Positions 36,287 to 45,307 of a stretch of 64,000 nucleotides of DNA are shown here, piece by piece. The notes under the pieces were generated by a model that was given only the letters and a program-made list of their open reading frames with translations, was not told the origin of the DNA and made no database searches. Both the position numbers and the translations under genes were made by a program. Origin of the DNA: Aeoliella straminimaris (lineage in GTDB: Bacteria; Planctomycetota; Planctomycetia; Pirellulales; Lacipirellulaceae); assembly GCF_024054565.1 (NCBI RefSeq), contig NZ_JAMXLR010000024.1, positions 1 to 64,000 of the forward strand. The letters run 5' to 3'. How positions within the stretch are numbered: position 1 is the first letter of the stretch; every line of letters starts with the position of its first letter.

Positions 36287-39109
36287 GTGGCAACCGATCA
36301 GGACGATCGAACGCAAACGCCCCGCTACGTGGTGGGCATCGACCTGGGCACCACCAACTCGGCGATGGCCTACGTCGACACCGAGGCCAAGCCCTGGCGC
36401 GTGCAGGTGCTGAGCGTTCCGCAACTGGTGGCGCCGTTTCAGGTGGAACCTCGCGACACGCTGCCGTCGTTTCACTACGAAGCAACCGCCGCTGAAGCCG
36501 ATGCCGGTGCGTTGGCGCTGCCTTGGTCGAAAGGCAAACCACGCACGGCCGTGGGCGCCATGGCCCGCGACGAAGGTTCGGCCAAACCGGGCCGGCTGAT
36601 CGCCTCGGCAAAGAGCTGGCTGTGCCATGCCGGTGTCGACCGCACTGCCGAACTGCTGCCCTGGCAGGGCGACGACGACGTGCAGCGGCTGTCGCCAGTT
36701 GACGTAACGGCCGCTTACCTGGCCCACCTTCGCGATTGTTGGCAGCAGGCGTTTCCCAAGTTTCCACTCGCCGAACAGGACCTGGTGATCACACTGCCGG
36801 CGTCGTTCGACGAGGTGGCCCGCGAGCTGACCATCGCGGCAGCCAAGGCGGCCGAGCTGCCGCGGGTGATGCTGATCGAGGAGCCGCAGGCCGCGTTTTA
36901 TGCGTGGGTCGATCGTCATACCGACTCCTGGCGCGAACAGGTCTCGCCGGGGCAGAAGATCCTGGTGTGCGACATCGGTGGCGGTACCTCCGATTTCACG
37001 CTCATTCGCGTCCGCGCGAGCGACCGCGAGGGCGACGTCGAATTCCATCGCGTGGCGGTGGGCGAGCATCTCATTCTCGGTGGCGACAACCTCGACCTGG
37101 CCCTGGCACGTTTCGTCGAGCGGAAACTTGCCGGCGATGGCAAACTGCCCCCCGAGCAATGGGACGTGCTGGTCCGTACCGCCCGGCGAGCCAAGGAGAC
37201 GCTGTTGGGCGATTCGCCGCCCGAGGTGTTTACGCTCAACCTTCCTTCCAAAAGCTCCAAACTGATCGGCGGGGCCCAGCAGGTCGAACTTACCCGCAGC
37301 GAAGCCGAGCAGGTGCTCGTCGACGGTTTTCTGCCTCGCACGGCGCTGGGCGACCGACCCACCCGCCGGCAGTCGGGCTTTCAGGACTTTGGTTTGCCTT
37401 ACGCCACCGACGCTGGCATCACGCGTTACCTGGCGACCTTCCTGGAAACGCACCGCACGACCGGCGACGACAGTCCCACCACCGATCACGATCCCGCGCG
37501 GCCCGACATCGTGTTGTTCAACGGTGGCTTTTTTGCCTCGCCGGTGCTCCGCGATCGGTTGCTCGAAGTGCTTTCCTCCTGGTTCAATGCGGACAACGCT
37601 GCCTGGTCGCCATTGGTGCTCGACCACGCTCGCTTGGACCTGGCCGTGGCTCGCGGCGCCGCGTACTACGGCATGGTGCGTCGTGGCGAGGGCGTTGGCA
37701 TCACGGCCACGCTGGCCCGCAGTTACTACGTCGGTGTCGACAGCACAGGTCACGGCGATCGCCCCATGGCGGTGTGCCTGGCTCCCGGCAGCGCCGCAGC
37801 AGGACAGGATTTCGAAATCCCCAGCGCCCTGCAGCTCACGCTTGCCGAGCCGGTCGAGTTCCCGCTGTACGTCTCCAGCACCCGCCTGACCGACGCACCC
37901 GGCGAAGTAATCGAAGTCGACCCGGTCGAACTGACTCCACTGCCGCCAATTCGGACGGTGCTCGATGCTGGCCGCAAACGCGAAACCACCACCGTCGACG
38001 CCCGGCTGCATGCGCACCTCTCCGAGATCGGTTCGCTGGAACTCTCCTGTCGCGATGCCGATTCCAATCGCAGTTGGCGATTGCAGTTCGACATCCGCTC
38101 GACCACCGAGACCGACATCGCCGCCCATGAGTCGGCCGCCGAAGGCGAGGGAATCATCGACGATGATACGATCGAGCAATGCAGGGTGGCCATCGAACGG
38201 GTGTTTGATAAAGGGGGGAATCTGAAACCTTCGAAGTTGATGAACGAACTGGTGCAGGCGACCGGCGACCCCAAGCACCAGTGGCCCACCTCGTTGTTGC
38301 GGCGGATGTGGGAAATGCTCATGCAACACGAACCAGGCCGCCGGCAGTCGGCCCAGCACGAAGCCCGCTGGCTGAACCTGGCCGGCTACGCGCTGCGTCC
38401 CGGGTACGGTTTTGCCGTGGACGATTGGCGCGTCGCCGAAACGTGGCGCACCGTGCGCAACCGACTGGCGCACCCAGCTTCGCAAGCCGAATCGCTCATC
38501 CTCTGGCGTCGCATCGCGGGCGGTTTGTCGCGCGGGCAGCAACTCACTATCGCCGAGCCACTGCTTGCCGCGACGCGTGGTCTGCATCGACGCTTTACTG
38601 GTGGCAAGGCCTCTAGCTCGGCCGCGGCCATCGACCCAGCCCAGTCGGCCGAAGTATGGCGGCTGCTCGGTTCGCTCGAATTGTTGCCGGTGCCTGTCAA
38701 AACAGAACTCGGAGGTGCCATTGTCGAGCTATTGCCCAAACGCAAGCTCGAGCCGGTCCGCAGCGCGATGCTGTGGACCCTCGGCCGCCTGGGGCAACGG
38801 GTGCCCGTTTATGGTCCTCTCAACACGTTGGTTCCTGCCAGTCGCGCCGCGAAGTGGGTCGACACCGTGATGCAACTCGATGCAGACGAGCCCATCGCAC
38901 CGCTGGTTGTCATGCAACTGGCCCGCACCACCGGCGATCGCCACCGCGACCTGGAGGCCTCGCAGCGCGATCGGGTTTCCGCGTGGCTCGAGCGCACCGG
39001 CGCCGCGGACCACCTGGTACAGCTCGTCCGCACCGGCGGTACACTCGACGCCGAAGAACGCAGCCAGGTGTTCGGCGAATCGCTGCCCACCGGCCTGCGA
39101 CTCGGCTAG
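36287..39109 (+). CDS. Large Hsp70-family ATPase with unique C-terminal region
   Basis: GTG start at 36287 preceded by AAAAGGGA. 940 residues. The N-terminal two fifths form an Hsp70-type actin-fold ATPase: GIDLGTTNSAMAYVD (phosphate 1), LVCDIGGGTSDFTL (phosphate 2), IEEPQAAFYAWVD. The usual Hsp70 substrate-binding region is absent; instead there are about 450 residues, including a stretch around RNRLAHPASQAESLILWRR, that seem to match the long-form Hsp70 relatives of planctomycetes and proteobacteria with a DUF3731-type end. Substrate unknown; probably cytoplasmic. It starts 39 bases after the VKOR-DsbA gene. Confidence 0.85.
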   Translation: MATDQDDRTQTPRYVVGIDLGTTNSAMAYVDTEAKPWRVQVLSVPQLVAPFQVEPRDTLPSFHYEATAAEADAGALALPWSKGKPRTAVGAMARDEGSAKPGRLIASAKSWLCHAGVDRTAELLPWQGDDDVQRLSPVDVTAAYLAHLRDCWQQAFPKFPLAEQDLVITLPASFDEVARELTIAAAKAAELPRVMLIEEPQAAFYAWVDRHTDSWREQVSPGQKILVCDIGGGTSDFTLIRVRASDREGDVEFHRVAVGEHLILGGDNLDLALARFVERKLAGDGKLPPEQWDVLVRTARRAKETLLGDSPPEVFTLNLPSKSSKLIGGAQQVELTRSEAEQVLVDGFLPRTALGDRPTRRQSGFQDFGLPYATDAGITRYLATFLETHRTTGDDSPTTDHDPARPDIVLFNGGFFASPVLRDRLLEVLSSWFNADNAAWSPLVLDHARLDLAVARGAAYYGMVRRGEGVGITATLARSYYVGVDSTGHGDRPMAVCLAPGSAAAGQDFEIPSALQLTLAEPVEFPLYVSSTRLTDAPGEVIEVDPVELTPLPPIRTVLDAGRKRETTTVDARLHAHLSEIGSLELSCRDADSNRSWRLQFDIRSTTETDIAAHESAAEGEGIIDDDTIEQCRVAIERVFDKGGNLKPSKLMNELVQATGDPKHQWPTSLLRRMWEMLMQHEPGRRQSAQHEARWLNLAGYALRPGYGFAVDDWRVAETWRTVRNRLAHPASQAESLILWRRIAGGLSRGQQLTIAEPLLAATRGLHRRFTGGKASSSAAAIDPAQSAEVWRLLGSLELLPVPVKTELGGAIVELLPKRKLEPVRSAMLWTLGRLGQRVPVYGPLNTLVPASRAAKWVDTVMQLDADEPIAPLVVMQLARTTGDRHRDLEASQRDRVSAWLERTGAADHLVQLVRTGGTLDAEERSQVFGESLPTGLRLG

Positions 39110-39852
39110 GCCGCCTCACCACCTTGGCCATCACGACCGCCGCCACTCGGACGTTTGTCCCCACGTTTTTTTGGGCCAACTTCCACCCACACCATCCATG
39201 GGCCCAATACTCCCCGGGTTTTGGTCACCCCCCAGGTGGTGAAGCCTCTTGTTTTGCAGTCTCAACCAGCTACCAGGTGCGACAAAACCCGGTGAGTTGT
39301 TCCCCAGCTATCCAGCGAGGTGGCCCAATACTCCCAAGTGGGCCCAAAACTCATATCGCTGGCCCAAAACTCGCGAAGCAGCCAAGTTTCCTCCCCCGTG
39401 CGATTTCGCTCGCGATGGGGTTACTGCTCGTCCCCACGTTACCGGTGGAATCGCAGGGGGAAGCAACTAGATTGGAGGCTCGCTCACCGACCATGCCGCA
39501 ACACCATTAGACCCGCCCCACGACCGATTTCTACAGCGATTTTCAGACAGCAGACCACTCACGATCGCTATCAACGGGGACACTCATCGCTATCCATCAG
39601 TCCTCGGAGCTTGGTTGCAACGACATAGTGCCAAGACCTTGAGCTCACTGGACGATGAGCCACGGTGCGGAGATCTGGATGGGTAGGGGACTACCAAAGG
39701 GATCGTAGATGCAGTGATGGGAGGAGGGAGAGGGGGGAGGTTGGGTATCCCCCCCCGGCAGTACAATCTCTCAGCGACGCTCGCGACATGGTAAGTCTGA
39801 GTTGGCTGTCCCCATCGGATCCCTGGTGGGTGGACCTGTGGGAAATTGACCG
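39110..39852. other. Long intergenic region with short repeats
   Basis: About 743 bases between the Hsp70 gene and a small orphan gene. It contains the GGCCCAAWACTC repeats (separate entry) and a purine-rich stretch near 39717-39744. No gene is supported: several overlapping frames exist but none has a ribosome site or protein-like composition. Confidence 0.45.
39201..39372. repeat. Four copies of the 12-base unit GGCCCAAWACTC
   Basis: GGCCCAATACTC occurs at 39201 and 39322, and GGCCCAAAACTC at 39341 and 39361. The last three are 19-20 bases apart, suggesting a short tandem array. I do not recognise the unit. Confidence 0.55.
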
Positions 39853-40350
39853 ATGAAGAAGTTTCAGCTCTATCCCATGCGAGTTGGGCAGCAACCTGCA
39901 AAGCAGATTCACGTCGACCTGCTCAGCAGTTGGGGGAATGTCTTGGGGTACGCAGCAAAAGGGGGGGTAACACAGTTGACTTACACGCCCGGGACGGACA
40001 CCCCGTTCACGTTCTGCACACCGGAAGGAAAGCCGAGGTCGGAATGTAAAGATGTTGCCCCGCCGCCAAGGGCGTTGCATACGCGCCTCAAAAGATGCCT
40101 GTTGGTTCCGATCTCACACTACGACCGTTTTCTGTATTGGTTGAATTTAGCGCTAACAACTTACTTCAAGGTCCGTCGGTACGCACTTGTCGAAGTCGTG
40201 ATGGGAGAGGAAGTTACGTGTTGGCGACTCGACTACTCGAATGAAGTAGTGGTATTTGAACTCATCGAGTCCAGAAAATCAGCCAAACAACATACCGCAG
40301 CAGAGAACCAGGATTCGTACCAAGACTCACAAGAGGCGAAGAACCACTGA
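39853..40350 (+). CDS. Hypothetical protein of unknown function
   Basis: 165 residues from ATG 39853. No strong ribosome site. Its composition is more protein-like than flanking frames (KKFQLYPMRVGQQPAKQIHVDLLSSWGNVLG; RFLYWLNLALTTYFKVRRY), and codon use is less GC-rich than neighbours. No signal peptide, membrane helix or known motif. It converges on the GH3 gene. It may be recently acquired or decaying. Confidence 0.45.
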   Translation: MKKFQLYPMRVGQQPAKQIHVDLLSSWGNVLGYAAKGGVTQLTYTPGTDTPFTFCTPEGKPRSECKDVAPPPRALHTRLKRCLLVPISHYDRFLYWLNLALTTYFKVRRYALVEVVMGEEVTCWRLDYSNEVVVFELIESRKSAKQHTAAENQDSYQDSQEAKNH

Positions 40351-40393
40351 ACAAGCAACTCCCCCTGCAAACCTATTCGGGGTAGCTGGGGCA

Positions 40394-42085
40394 TTAGGCT
40401 GTCCCATTGCTCCCTGCGGTGCCGAGCGGGCGAGGGGCGTGGGGGGCTTGTGTTGGAAGCGAGAGGGAGTCTGGTTTGAAGTTGCCATGGTGGAGCGTTG
40501 GGCCAGCGCTGGAGTCGGCGATGGGGGCGTGCCCGTCTTGGTGTTGCGGGGCGGTGGCCTCGAGCCGCAGGCCGCCCAGTTGGCCGGCGTCGATCGCGTA
40601 GGCGTACTGGGGGTTGGTGCGCAGCGCGGTCTCGACTTCCGACCGCAACTGCTCGCACAGGTTAGGGGCACGAGCGAGTTGGGGGTCGACCAGTCGCAAC
40701 AGGTAGTAGGGCTGCGCGTGTTGCTGGGCGGCCAGGTCCACCGACTGCGGCGTGAGCCTCCGTTTGGCAAAAGTCTGTTCGAGCACCGATTGCACAAAGG
40801 CTGCGTTGAGTTTCTCACCCACCAGGTCCGACGTGCGATCGCCTTTGCCGACGAACCGCAGGAGCGGCACCTGGTGGTAGAATCCGACCACCCGCACTTG
40901 ATCCATCGTCTGATAGCGATAGAGTCCACCAGAGGTAGTGACTACCACGCGATACTGCTGGCCAGGCTGAAGTTCGTGGGCCAGCAGGGTTTCCTCGTTG
41001 GTCAGTGCTCCCGCGTTATCGACGGGCTGGAACTCGTAGAAGTGCGAGCGGATGGCCAGGCCCGCGCCAGGTTGGTTCAGCAGCGGAATGCTCACCATCG
41101 CTTCGGTAGAGAGCAGCCCCTTGGGTTGGACCTCGATGTCGGCCAGTTGCTGCTGTAGCTGCGCTGCGTAGCTGGCCGAAGGGCCATCGGTCCAGCAACT
41201 CACCACCGCCAGGCCCGGCCAGATGTCCCGCACCCAATGAGGGGACCGCGAGTCGGACAGCAAGATGGCCCGCAGTTGGTCGGCTCGCTGGGGGCGGGGC
41301 GGGCATGGGGTGGCGAGCGAGGGGGGGAGATTGCGCGAAATGGTGCCCTGAGCCACGTCGTCGCACAGTTGCGCGGCGTGCGCGGTGAGTAGCTGCAACA
41401 TCCCGCTCAAGAAAGTGGGACTCCAGACCGAGATGAGCGCGAGCTGTGGGCATCGCAACAGGAAAAACAGTGTGGCGTAGAAAGCCGACTCGAGGCTGTC
41501 GCACTCCGCGATGGCCAGCGGCGCGGCCATGGTGTGCCAGAGCAGCAGACGCTCGAAGGTGCCAAGATAGCTGGCGTCGTCGTCGAAACCGATCGGCACC
41601 CCGCCCGCCGTACTCCGCTGGGCGTACGCCAGCGGCGAGATCGACCAGTAGGCGTAGCCTCGCCGGACCGTGGGACGGCCAGCGTACAGGTTGCCGATCC
41701 ACACGCGAATCGCCCGTTGGAACTCGCGCCGCAAGCCGGCCGTGTAAGGAATCAGCTTCTCGGCCGACGTAGTTCCACTGGTAGGCTGAAGCAGTTCGAC
41801 TGGCTCGGCCGTCAGGACGTTTGCCTGCCCCGCGGCGATCCGTTCGATCGCTGGCGCGTAGTCATCGTAAGTCGTGAGCGGAGTCAGCCGGCGGAACTGT
41901 TCGACGCTGCTGGCTTGGCGAAAGCGATGTTGCTCGCCAAACCAGGTGGCCTGATTGCCAGTAACAATGCGCTGCAAACGATACTCCTGCGTTCGCTGAA
42001 CACGCCTGGCGTCGCGCTGGTAGGCGCGTGACTCGCGTCCGCACCATATCATCCAGCAGGAGTTATAGACAAAGGGCGATGGCAT
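40394..42085 (-). CDS. GH3-family adenylating acyl ligase
   Basis: About 563 residues. GH3 enzymes adenylate a carboxylic acid and join it to an amino acid or amine (family knowledge, best known from plant hormone conjugation). Landmarks include LQPTSGTTSAEKLIPYT (nucleotide loop), YWSISP, the SYLGTFERLLLW region, SGGLYRYQTMDQVRVVGF and RFVGKGDRTSDLVGEKL. ATG 42085 lies one base after the stop of the preceding gene, so translation is coupled; a longer frame would overlap it. The C-terminal 40 residues (DGHAPIADSSAGPTLHHGNF, then Pro-rich) look disordered. Last gene of the minus-strand cluster operon; I infer it forms the final amide or ester. Confidence 0.85.
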   Translation of the reverse strand: MPSPFVYNSCWMIWCGRESRAYQRDARRVQRTQEYRLQRIVTGNQATWFGEQHRFRQASSVEQFRRLTPLTTYDDYAPAIERIAAGQANVLTAEPVELLQPTSGTTSAEKLIPYTAGLRREFQRAIRVWIGNLYAGRPTVRRGYAYWSISPLAYAQRSTAGGVPIGFDDDASYLGTFERLLLWHTMAAPLAIAECDSLESAFYATLFFLLRCPQLALISVWSPTFLSGMLQLLTAHAAQLCDDVAQGTISRNLPPSLATPCPPRPQRADQLRAILLSDSRSPHWVRDIWPGLAVVSCWTDGPSASYAAQLQQQLADIEVQPKGLLSTEAMVSIPLLNQPGAGLAIRSHFYEFQPVDNAGALTNEETLLAHELQPGQQYRVVVTTSGGLYRYQTMDQVRVVGFYHQVPLLRFVGKGDRTSDLVGEKLNAAFVQSVLEQTFAKRRLTPQSVDLAAQQHAQPYYLLRLVDPQLARAPNLCEQLRSEVETALRTNPQYAYAIDAGQLGGLRLEATAPQHQDGHAPIADSSAGPTLHHGNFKPDSLSLPTQAPHAPRPLGTAGSNGTA

Positions 42086-42086
42086 G

Positions 42087-42821
42087 CTAGGTGGTCGAAT
42101 TGCAGGCGGCGTTGGCATCGATCACCCGATACGCCAGGCGGGTGAAGTTGTCGCGGCTGAGCGGAGCCAGGCAGCAGAGTTCGTCTCCTCGGGCGTAGGA
42201 CGGGTTTTGCTCGACGAAATACCGGACGTGAGCATCGTGATGCACCCGCAGCCCAGGATCGACGGCCCTGGCCCGCGTGAAGTACTTTTGCGGATCGGCC
42301 CTGATGATGCGGTGCTGGTGGTCGTAGGCGTCGCCAGCGATCTGCCGACCGAAGGCGGCGATCAGGCGGTCGTCTTGCACGGATACGACGCTGCCATGAC
42401 GGGGGCTGAACTGCCGGAAAAACAGCGGCAAGTAACGATAGGTGCGGAAACCTTTGGAGGTAAGAAACCAATAAAGCGGTTCGGAGCCGGCCTCGTCAAT
42501 CAGTTGCAGGGCCAATCGCCCCCATGCATTAGCGAGCGCCATGTCGCCCCAGTATTCAGGCGCCATGACCGTATCGCCGGAGTAGAGCGCGCGAATCATG
42601 CGGCCGTCGAGGCGAGTATGGATGACAACCTGCGTGGAAAAGCCCACGAGTTGCTCGGTGGCCGGATCGTAGACCTGAATGACAAGCCACTTCTGGTTCA
42701 AGTCGGCGTCGAACTGTTGCCGGTCGAGGTTCTCGTAGCATGCTTGCATCAACTGAAACATGCGGTCTCGATCGTCGGAGACGATCAGGGGAGGTTCGGC
42801 GAGTGATACACGAAGTCGCAT
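42087..42821 (-). CDS. GNAT-fold-like protein of unknown function
   Basis: 244 residues from ATG 42821 (MRLRVSLAEPP). Pieces recall the acetyltransferase fold: MFQLMQACYENLDRQQF, LVIQVYDPATEQLVGFST, and VMAPEYWGDMALANAWGRLAL before WFLTSKGFRTYRYLP. A cofactor motif is not clear, so it may be a variant N-acyltransferase. It is packed between two cluster genes, 9 and 1 bases apart, so it is probably translated with them. Confidence 0.6.
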   Translation of the reverse strand: MRLRVSLAEPPLIVSDDRDRMFQLMQACYENLDRQQFDADLNQKWLVIQVYDPATEQLVGFSTQVVIHTRLDGRMIRALYSGDTVMAPEYWGDMALANAWGRLALQLIDEAGSEPLYWFLTSKGFRTYRYLPLFFRQFSPRHGSVVSVQDDRLIAAFGRQIAGDAYDHQHRIIRADPQKYFTRARAVDPGLRVHHDAHVRYFVEQNPSYARGDELCCLAPLSRDNFTRLAYRVIDANAACNSTT

Positions 42822-42831
42822 GGTTCCGCTT

Positions 42832-43944
42832 CTACAGGCAGCCAAGTTCAAGGTAGGGGGGAAGGCCCGCGAGTTGTTCGATGTCGGGTGTTTCGTCTGG
42901 CCAATAGACGAGAAACATCAGTGTAACGTATTCCCTGCCCGACAGCGGGCGAAGCTGCTCGAGCAATGGATCTCGCTCGTGCAAGCCGAGCAATAGGAGC
43001 TCGGACAAATCGTGCCGCAAACGGTGGGTGGCGGCTTGAAGTAAATGGTTGGCCGCGTGCAGGTAGTCCGATCGCACGACGGGCACCGCCGCGTAACGCA
43101 GGTTCAGCATCTGGCCGGCGCGAGGCAGTTGTGGCTTGCGCTGCAGTCCCGCCATGGCGTTGTAGAAGGGGCGGGCCAACGACAGTCGCCGCGAGTACGA
43201 GGTGACCATCGTTTGTTTGAACGGTTTCTGGTCCCACAGGCCCAAGGTGCCAACCAGTTGTCCATCGGCCCAGGCCAGCAGGATCGACTCGGGCCGCATC
43301 CCTATCAATCGTCGCGGTTTGCCAGCGAATTCTTGCTGGTGGAGGATGGGAAAAAACTGCCGTTGCGAGCCCTGCTGGTGCAAAAACGCCTCGACGGTGG
43401 CGGCGTCCGCCGGAGTGGCCCTGCGAATCAAAAGGCTTGCTGGCAGCCGACTGCCATTGCGCTGGGCGGCAAATGTGAGCGTGTGGTAGCGGCCCCATGG
43501 ATGGTAGACCGGCAAGCCGGCGCGCTGTGAAGTGAGCACCGCAAGCGACTGGTGGTTGTCGGCTGCAACAGTGGTCAGGTAGTAGGCTGCCCGGCCGTCG
43601 GAATGCAGTTCGCGAAACTTGCGAAAGCCGCGGGCCAACAGGCCCGCTTGTTTGCGATGTTCGGGCAGCAGCCGCAATCCGCTGAGGTAGCCCACGTTGG
43701 TAGCGATCCCATTGACGAAAGCCCGAAAGATGGAGCGGGAGCCCATGCCGACGATTTGCCCGGACGACTTGTCGCGCACTGTGACCACGTGTGCGTAGTG
43801 CCCGTCGATCGCGGTGGCCGCAAAGTAGCTGGGCTGGCGAGCGAAGGCAAGCCGGATATCGCCCGACATGGGGGTCGACTCCAGCAGTCCTCGCAGCGCG
43901 GCGTCGTCTTCAGGCGAGGCCAAGTTGATTTCGAATTGGCTCAT
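42832..43944 (-). CDS. GNAT-family N-acyltransferase-like protein
   Basis: 370 residues from ATG 43944. The N-terminal half reads as a GNAT domain (FEINLASPEDDAALRGLLEST; SSGQIVGMGSRSIFRAF; GYLSGLRLLPEHRKQAGLLARGF, the acyl-CoA loop). The second half looks like another degenerate GNAT half (ILLAWADGQLVGTLGLWDQKPFKQT). It overlaps the preceding radical SAM gene by 35 bases, evidence for one operon. Such double-GNAT proteins can transfer long acyl chains to amino acids, which would fit this cluster (inference). Confidence 0.7.
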   Translation of the reverse strand: MSQFEINLASPEDDAALRGLLESTPMSGDIRLAFARQPSYFAATAIDGHYAHVVTVRDKSSGQIVGMGSRSIFRAFVNGIATNVGYLSGLRLLPEHRKQAGLLARGFRKFRELHSDGRAAYYLTTVAADNHQSLAVLTSQRAGLPVYHPWGRYHTLTFAAQRNGSRLPASLLIRRATPADAATVEAFLHQQGSQRQFFPILHQQEFAGKPRRLIGMRPESILLAWADGQLVGTLGLWDQKPFKQTMVTSYSRRLSLARPFYNAMAGLQRKPQLPRAGQMLNLRYAAVPVVRSDYLHAANHLLQAATHRLRHDLSELLLLGLHERDPLLEQLRPLSGREYVTLMFLVYWPDETPDIEQLAGLPPYLELGCL

Positions 43945-45286
43945 TTCCGGCCACTGTACTTTCGGTGCCAATGCCCAACTGCAGTCCCTGACGCAAGTCG
44001 ATGTCGAAGTGCGATCCGAGGTTCAGTCCCAGGTATACGCCCAGCATGGTGGTGTTCCGTGCGTTGGCCTGGGTATCTCGGACGCGCTCGAACATCGATC
44101 GCCAGTTGTAGAATTGTCGCCGAGCCCATAGGCAACCTTCCTGCAACTCGGTGGGCGAAAGTTGCGCGGGGCGAAAGACCACGTCGCCAACCCGACCCAG
44201 CGGGTTCAGCCACCATGGATCGCCCAGCAACTTGCCTTGCTCCTGCAAGCGGCGGTAAAGCGGCGTGCCGGGAAACGGCACCAGGTGGTTGAATGCGGCC
44301 AGGAACAACTTGTGCTCGCGGGCGAAGGCGACGCTCTGCTTGATCACGTCCCAGTTGTCCTGGTCGTAACCAAAGACGAACGTGCCATAAACGGCCAGCC
44401 CGTGCTTACGAAACTGTTGCAGGCTCTGGGCGTAGCTCATCCGGGCGGTGTTCCACGCTTTGCCCATGGCCGCGAGGTTGTCCTGATTGATCGATTCCAT
44501 GCCGATCAGCACACCCCGGCAACCACTCTTCGCCATGAGCTCCAGCAGTTCGTCGTCCTCGGCGATATGGATACTCGCCTGGCCCACCCAATTGATGCCC
44601 AGCGGCGTGATCTCGCGGCACAACTGGCGGGCTTTGCTGGGATCGCTCACGATGTTGTCGTCGACAATGAAGAACCGACGACTGCCCGACTCCTCCATGT
44701 CGCGAGCAACGTCCTGGGCCGGGCGATGGCTCTGCGACGCTTTGTGGAACGACGTGATGGAGCAAAAATCGCAGCGGAAATTGCAACCGCGGGCGTACTC
44801 CACCAGCGTGATGTTCTGGTAGCGGCGGCGCCCAAAGATCGACCGATCGGGGCGTATATCGCTGAGCACCCGCTTGCCGCGGCCATCGTACTGCGGCTGC
44901 AGGGTTCCGCGCCGCGCATCTTCGAGCACCTGCGTCCACACCGGTTCGGCATCGCCCAGCACGATGGCGTCGGCGAATTGCGAGGCCTCGCTGGGAAGCA
45001 ACGTCACATGGTAGCCACCCATGATCACCGGAACCCCACGCGCGCGAAAAGCGGCAGCAATCCGGTAAGCCCGCAGGGCCGTGAAGGTCTCGACACTCAG
45101 TACGACCAAGTCAGTGGGGGCGTCGTAGTCGATGGACTCCATGCGGTCGTCGAAGAAGGTCACTTCCACTTCGCGCGGCATCAAACTGGCCAGCACTGCC
45201 ATGGAGAGCGGTTGCATCTGCCACGCTCGCACGTAAGGCTTGCCCGCCTTTCGACCTACCGATGGATAGATGAGTGTGACATGCAT
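43910..45286 (-). CDS. Radical SAM protein with cobalamin-binding-like N-terminal domain (copy 1)
   Basis: About 458 residues from ATG 45286. The N-terminal 130 residues form a B12-binding-type Rossmann domain (LIYPSVG, PVIMGGYHVTLLPSEASQFADAIVLGDAE) but without the DxHxxG cobalamin ligand. The radical SAM core follows, with the iron-sulfur motif C168-x3-C172-x2-C175 (CNFRCDFC) and IGMESINQDNLAAMGK. The C-terminal part is basic and Trp-rich (DPWWLNPLGRVGDVVFRPAQL). This architecture fits oxygen-independent methylases, cyclases and ring-forming enzymes of the BchE/HpnR kind. Which reaction it performs cannot be told. Confidence 0.85.
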   Translation of the reverse strand: MHVTLIYPSVGRKAGKPYVRAWQMQPLSMAVLASLMPREVEVTFFDDRMESIDYDAPTDLVVLSVETFTALRAYRIAAAFRARGVPVIMGGYHVTLLPSEASQFADAIVLGDAEPVWTQVLEDARRGTLQPQYDGRGKRVLSDIRPDRSIFGRRRYQNITLVEYARGCNFRCDFCSITSFHKASQSHRPAQDVARDMEESGSRRFFIVDDNIVSDPSKARQLCREITPLGINWVGQASIHIAEDDELLELMAKSGCRGVLIGMESINQDNLAAMGKAWNTARMSYAQSLQQFRKHGLAVYGTFVFGYDQDNWDVIKQSVAFAREHKLFLAAFNHLVPFPGTPLYRRLQEQGKLLGDPWWLNPLGRVGDVVFRPAQLSPTELQEGCLWARRQFYNWRSMFERVRDTQANARNTTMLGVYLGLNLGSHFDIDLRQGLQLGIGTESTVAGNEPIRNQLGLA

Positions 45287-45307
45287 GAGGGGTGAATCCA
45301 ATCGGCT

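Noticed and set aside
34622-38587. Open frame of 1321 codons on the minus strand opposite the MCE, VKOR-DsbA and Hsp70 genes
   Set aside because: A reverse-frame shadow: the opposite strand carries clear catalytic motifs, while this frame has none.
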